From contig DLVV01000084.1 of assembly GCA_003445035.1 (NCBI GenBank), positions 6,138 to 13,853 on the forward strand: a stretch of 7,716 nt of DNA, read 5' to 3'. Each line of letters opens with the position of its first letter. Positions within the stretch are counted from its first letter, which is position 1. The translations under genes were made by a program, and so were the position numbers. Origin of the DNA: Planctomycetaceae bacterium. GTDB lineage: Bacteria > Planctomycetota > Planctomycetia > Planctomycetales > Planctomycetaceae. The notes beneath the pieces are model-generated. The model made no database searches, had not been told where the DNA came from, and saw only the letters and a program-made list of their open reading frames with translations. Of this stretch, positions 6,318 to 7,716 are shown one piece after another.

Positions 6318-7294
6318 TCCGTTTCGGCCTGTGGACCCGCTCGATCACCGTGTGCCTGTTGGTCACCGCACCCGTCGCGGCCGACGACCTGCCACCGCTG
6401 TCGGAAATCTCGGTCACCAGTTCACTGGACGGTTCCCGGCAACCGTCCCGGACGTGGATCCCGAAACGGGCCTCCCAACGGCCAACCCCGTTGTTCGTCT
6501 ACCTGCACAGCTGGAGTGGTGACTATCGCCAGGACAACTCGGCGTGGCTCAAGCAGGCGGTCGCCCGCGGCTGGATCTTCCTGCACCCCAATTTCCGCGG
6601 CCGTAACGACACCCCGGCCGCCTGCGGATCGAAGCTGGCCCGGGCCGACATTCTCGATGCCATCGACTGGGTCGCGGACAAGTACCAGGTCGATCCCTCA
6701 CGGATCTACCTGGCGGGTTCCTCGGGCGGTGGCCACATGGCCATGCTGATGGCCGGCCATCATCCCCGGCGTTTTTCGGCTGTCTCGGCCTGGGTCGGCA
6801 TCAGCGACCTCGGCGAGTGGTACCGTTTTCACCTCAAGGACGGCCAGCCTCAAAACTACGCCCGGATGATCCTCAAGAGCCTGGGTGGCCCTCCGGGCAC
6901 CTCAAAGCCAATCGACCTCCAGTACCGGGACCGCTCGCCTGTGTCGGTGCTGAACCGCGCGGCCGACGTGCCGTTGGACCTGTGTGCCGGTGTCCACGAC
7001 GGCAAGACCGGGTCGGTCCCGATCCACCACACGCTGAAGGCCTGGAACATCGTCGCGCGGGCCCGTAAGGCCAAGGTGATCAGCGACTCAGAAATGGACC
7101 AGCTGTGGACAGCCGGTCGGCTGAAGACTCCGGGCCAGGGCGAGAACGTCAAGGACAACGAGTTTGGCCGACTGATTCACCTCCGTCGCCGATCGGGACC
7201 GTCGCGGGTGACGATCTTCGAAGGCGGCCACGAGGGACTCTCCGCACCCGCCTCGGCCTGGCTGGCTCGCCAGAAACGGCTAACGAGGCGATGA
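6314..7294 (+). CDS. Secreted alpha/beta hydrolase (prolyl oligopeptidase/esterase type)
   Basis: Seen: 326 residues counted from the GTG at 6314, which overlaps the preceding TGA as GTGA and places a signal peptide at the very N-terminus (hydrophobic 11-21, cleavage near VAA-DD). FVYLHSWSGD (61-70) forms the first core strand and probable oxyanion region. The nucleophile elbow is GSSGGG (135-140) with S137. D229 (GVHDGKTG) and H306 (EGGHEG) are well placed to complete the triad. Known: this fold covers S9-type peptidases, feruloyl and acetyl-xylan esterases and polyester depolymerases. There is no beta-propeller, so it is not a full-length prolyl oligopeptidase, and esterase or small-peptidase activity is equally possible. 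Inferred: it acts in the periplasm or outside the cell on polymer-derived substrates. An earlier ATG at 6275 in the same frame would put hydrophilic residues before the signal and overlap the upstream gene by 43 bp, so it was not chosen. Confidence 0.82.
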   Translation: MIRFGLWTRSITVCLLVTAPVAADDLPPLSEISVTSSLDGSRQPSRTWIPKRASQRPTPLFVYLHSWSGDYRQDNSAWLKQAVARGWIFLHPNFRGRNDTPAACGSKLARADILDAIDWVADKYQVDPSRIYLAGSSGGGHMAMLMAGHHPRRFSAVSAWVGISDLGEWYRFHLKDGQPQNYARMILKSLGGPPGTSKPIDLQYRDRSPVSVLNRAADVPLDLCAGVHDGKTGSVPIHHTLKAWNIVARARKAKVISDSEMDQLWTAGRLKTPGQGENVKDNEFGRLIHLRRRSGPSRVTIFEGGHEGLSAPASAWLARQKRLTRR

Positions 7295-7716
7295 GCGACC
7301 GGGCCAGCCGCTGGTCCTGTGGATCATCAGCCGGTCCTTCACCCGGCTGACGAACAACGATTCGACATCCCGGGTCCGGGCGACCAGCCGTTGCCCTGCC
7401 TCCGGTCCCATCACGCTGATCGCAGAGGCCATCGCATCGGCGGTGGTCGCATCGGACGCCAGCACCGTGACGCTCGAAGACGTGGTCAGCCCCAGGCCGG
7501 TCCTGGGATCGAGAATGTGAGAGAATCGCTTGCCGTCGATCGTCACCGACTGGAAAGCATCGCCGGAGGTGGCAATCGCGATGTTGGCCAGTTCCAGCAC
7601 CTCGGTCGATCGCTTGTCCGGATTCTCCAGTGACGCCACCGCCACCTTCCAGCCGGCCCGGCCCGGTGGAGGATCGCCAACGGCCAAATCGCCGCTGCCG
7701 TCGACCATCGACCGTG
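7280..7716 (-). CDS. apbE: FAD:protein FMN transferase (ApbE family), C-terminal part
   Basis: Seen: the frame is open through the right edge, so the N-terminal part is missing; 144 residues are visible. Family hallmarks are VDGSGDLAVG near the visible start, ATSGDAFQ, the SHILDPRTGLG block, and SDATTADAMASA, whose Asp and Thr correspond to the metal-binding positions of the family. The ATG at 7708 is internal, not the start: homologues have roughly 150 or more residues before the SGGD-type motif. Known: ApbE attaches FMN covalently to threonine or serine residues of exported or membrane flavoproteins such as NqrB, NqrC and RnfG, and normally acts outside the cytoplasmic membrane. Its partners are not in the window. 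The stop codon lies 15 bp inside the convergent hydrolase gene. Whether a signal peptide or lipobox exists cannot be seen. Confidence 0.9.
   Translation of the reverse strand, partial: RSMVDGSGDLAVGDPPPGRAGWKVAVASLENPDKRSTEVLELANIAIATSGDAFQSVTIDGKRFSHILDPRTGLGLTTSSSVTVLASDATTADAMASAISVMGPEAGQRLVARTRDVESLFVSRVKDRLMIHRTSGWPGRSSPR

Noticed and set aside
1..7716. CRISPR array, tRNA/rRNA genes, insertion sequences or attachment sites
   Set aside because: No spaced repeats, no cloverleaf-like or rRNA sequence and no transposase motifs were seen; nearly all bases are accounted for by protein genes.

Overview
This 7.7 kb window is GC-rich, densely packed bacterial chromosome with nine protein genes (two cut by the window edges). 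There are no RNA genes, mobile elements or CRISPR arrays. A planctomycete or close relative is the best guess. The main reason is the small secreted protein at 5829-6317, whose pattern (short lipid-free signal peptide, then a ~110-residue domain ending in a [13 protein letters not shown] stretch) I associate with planctomycete genomes. This is recognition from memory, so the assignment is moderate only.

Region 1 (1-3665, + strand) is a tight operon. It holds the C-terminal half of an APC-superfamily permease resembling ethanolamine permeases, a glutamine-synthetase-like amine gamma-glutamyl ligase, a class I glutamine-amidotransferase-fold gamma-glutamyl hydrolase (PuuD family), and a short-chain dehydrogenase. 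Stops and starts overlap (ATGA at 726, GTGA at 2883) or are 4 bp apart (2115-2118). Together they look like an import, glutamylate, oxidise and deglutamylate route for a small amine. Ethanolamine is the leading candidate because of the permease, and the analogy is to Pseudomonas/E. coli Puu enzymes and Streptomyces GlnA4. An aldehyde dehydrogenase would be expected to complete the route and may lie left of the window.

Region 2 (3679-5758, - strand) converges on region 1 with only 13 bp between stops. Its transcriptional order is mazG (nucleotide pyrophosphohydrolase), a single-domain cupin, then a metal-dependent cyclase/kynurenine-formamidase-like hydrolase. Cupin and cyclase overlap by 8 bp.

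Region 3 (5829-7294, + strand) diverges from mazG across a 70 bp intergenic region containing a perfect 6 bp inverted repeat. It holds the small secreted planctomycete-type protein and, through a GTGA overlap, a secreted alpha/beta hydrolase. The hydrolase 3' end overlaps by 15 bp the end of a minus-strand ApbE-type FMN transferase (7280-7716), which runs off the right edge.
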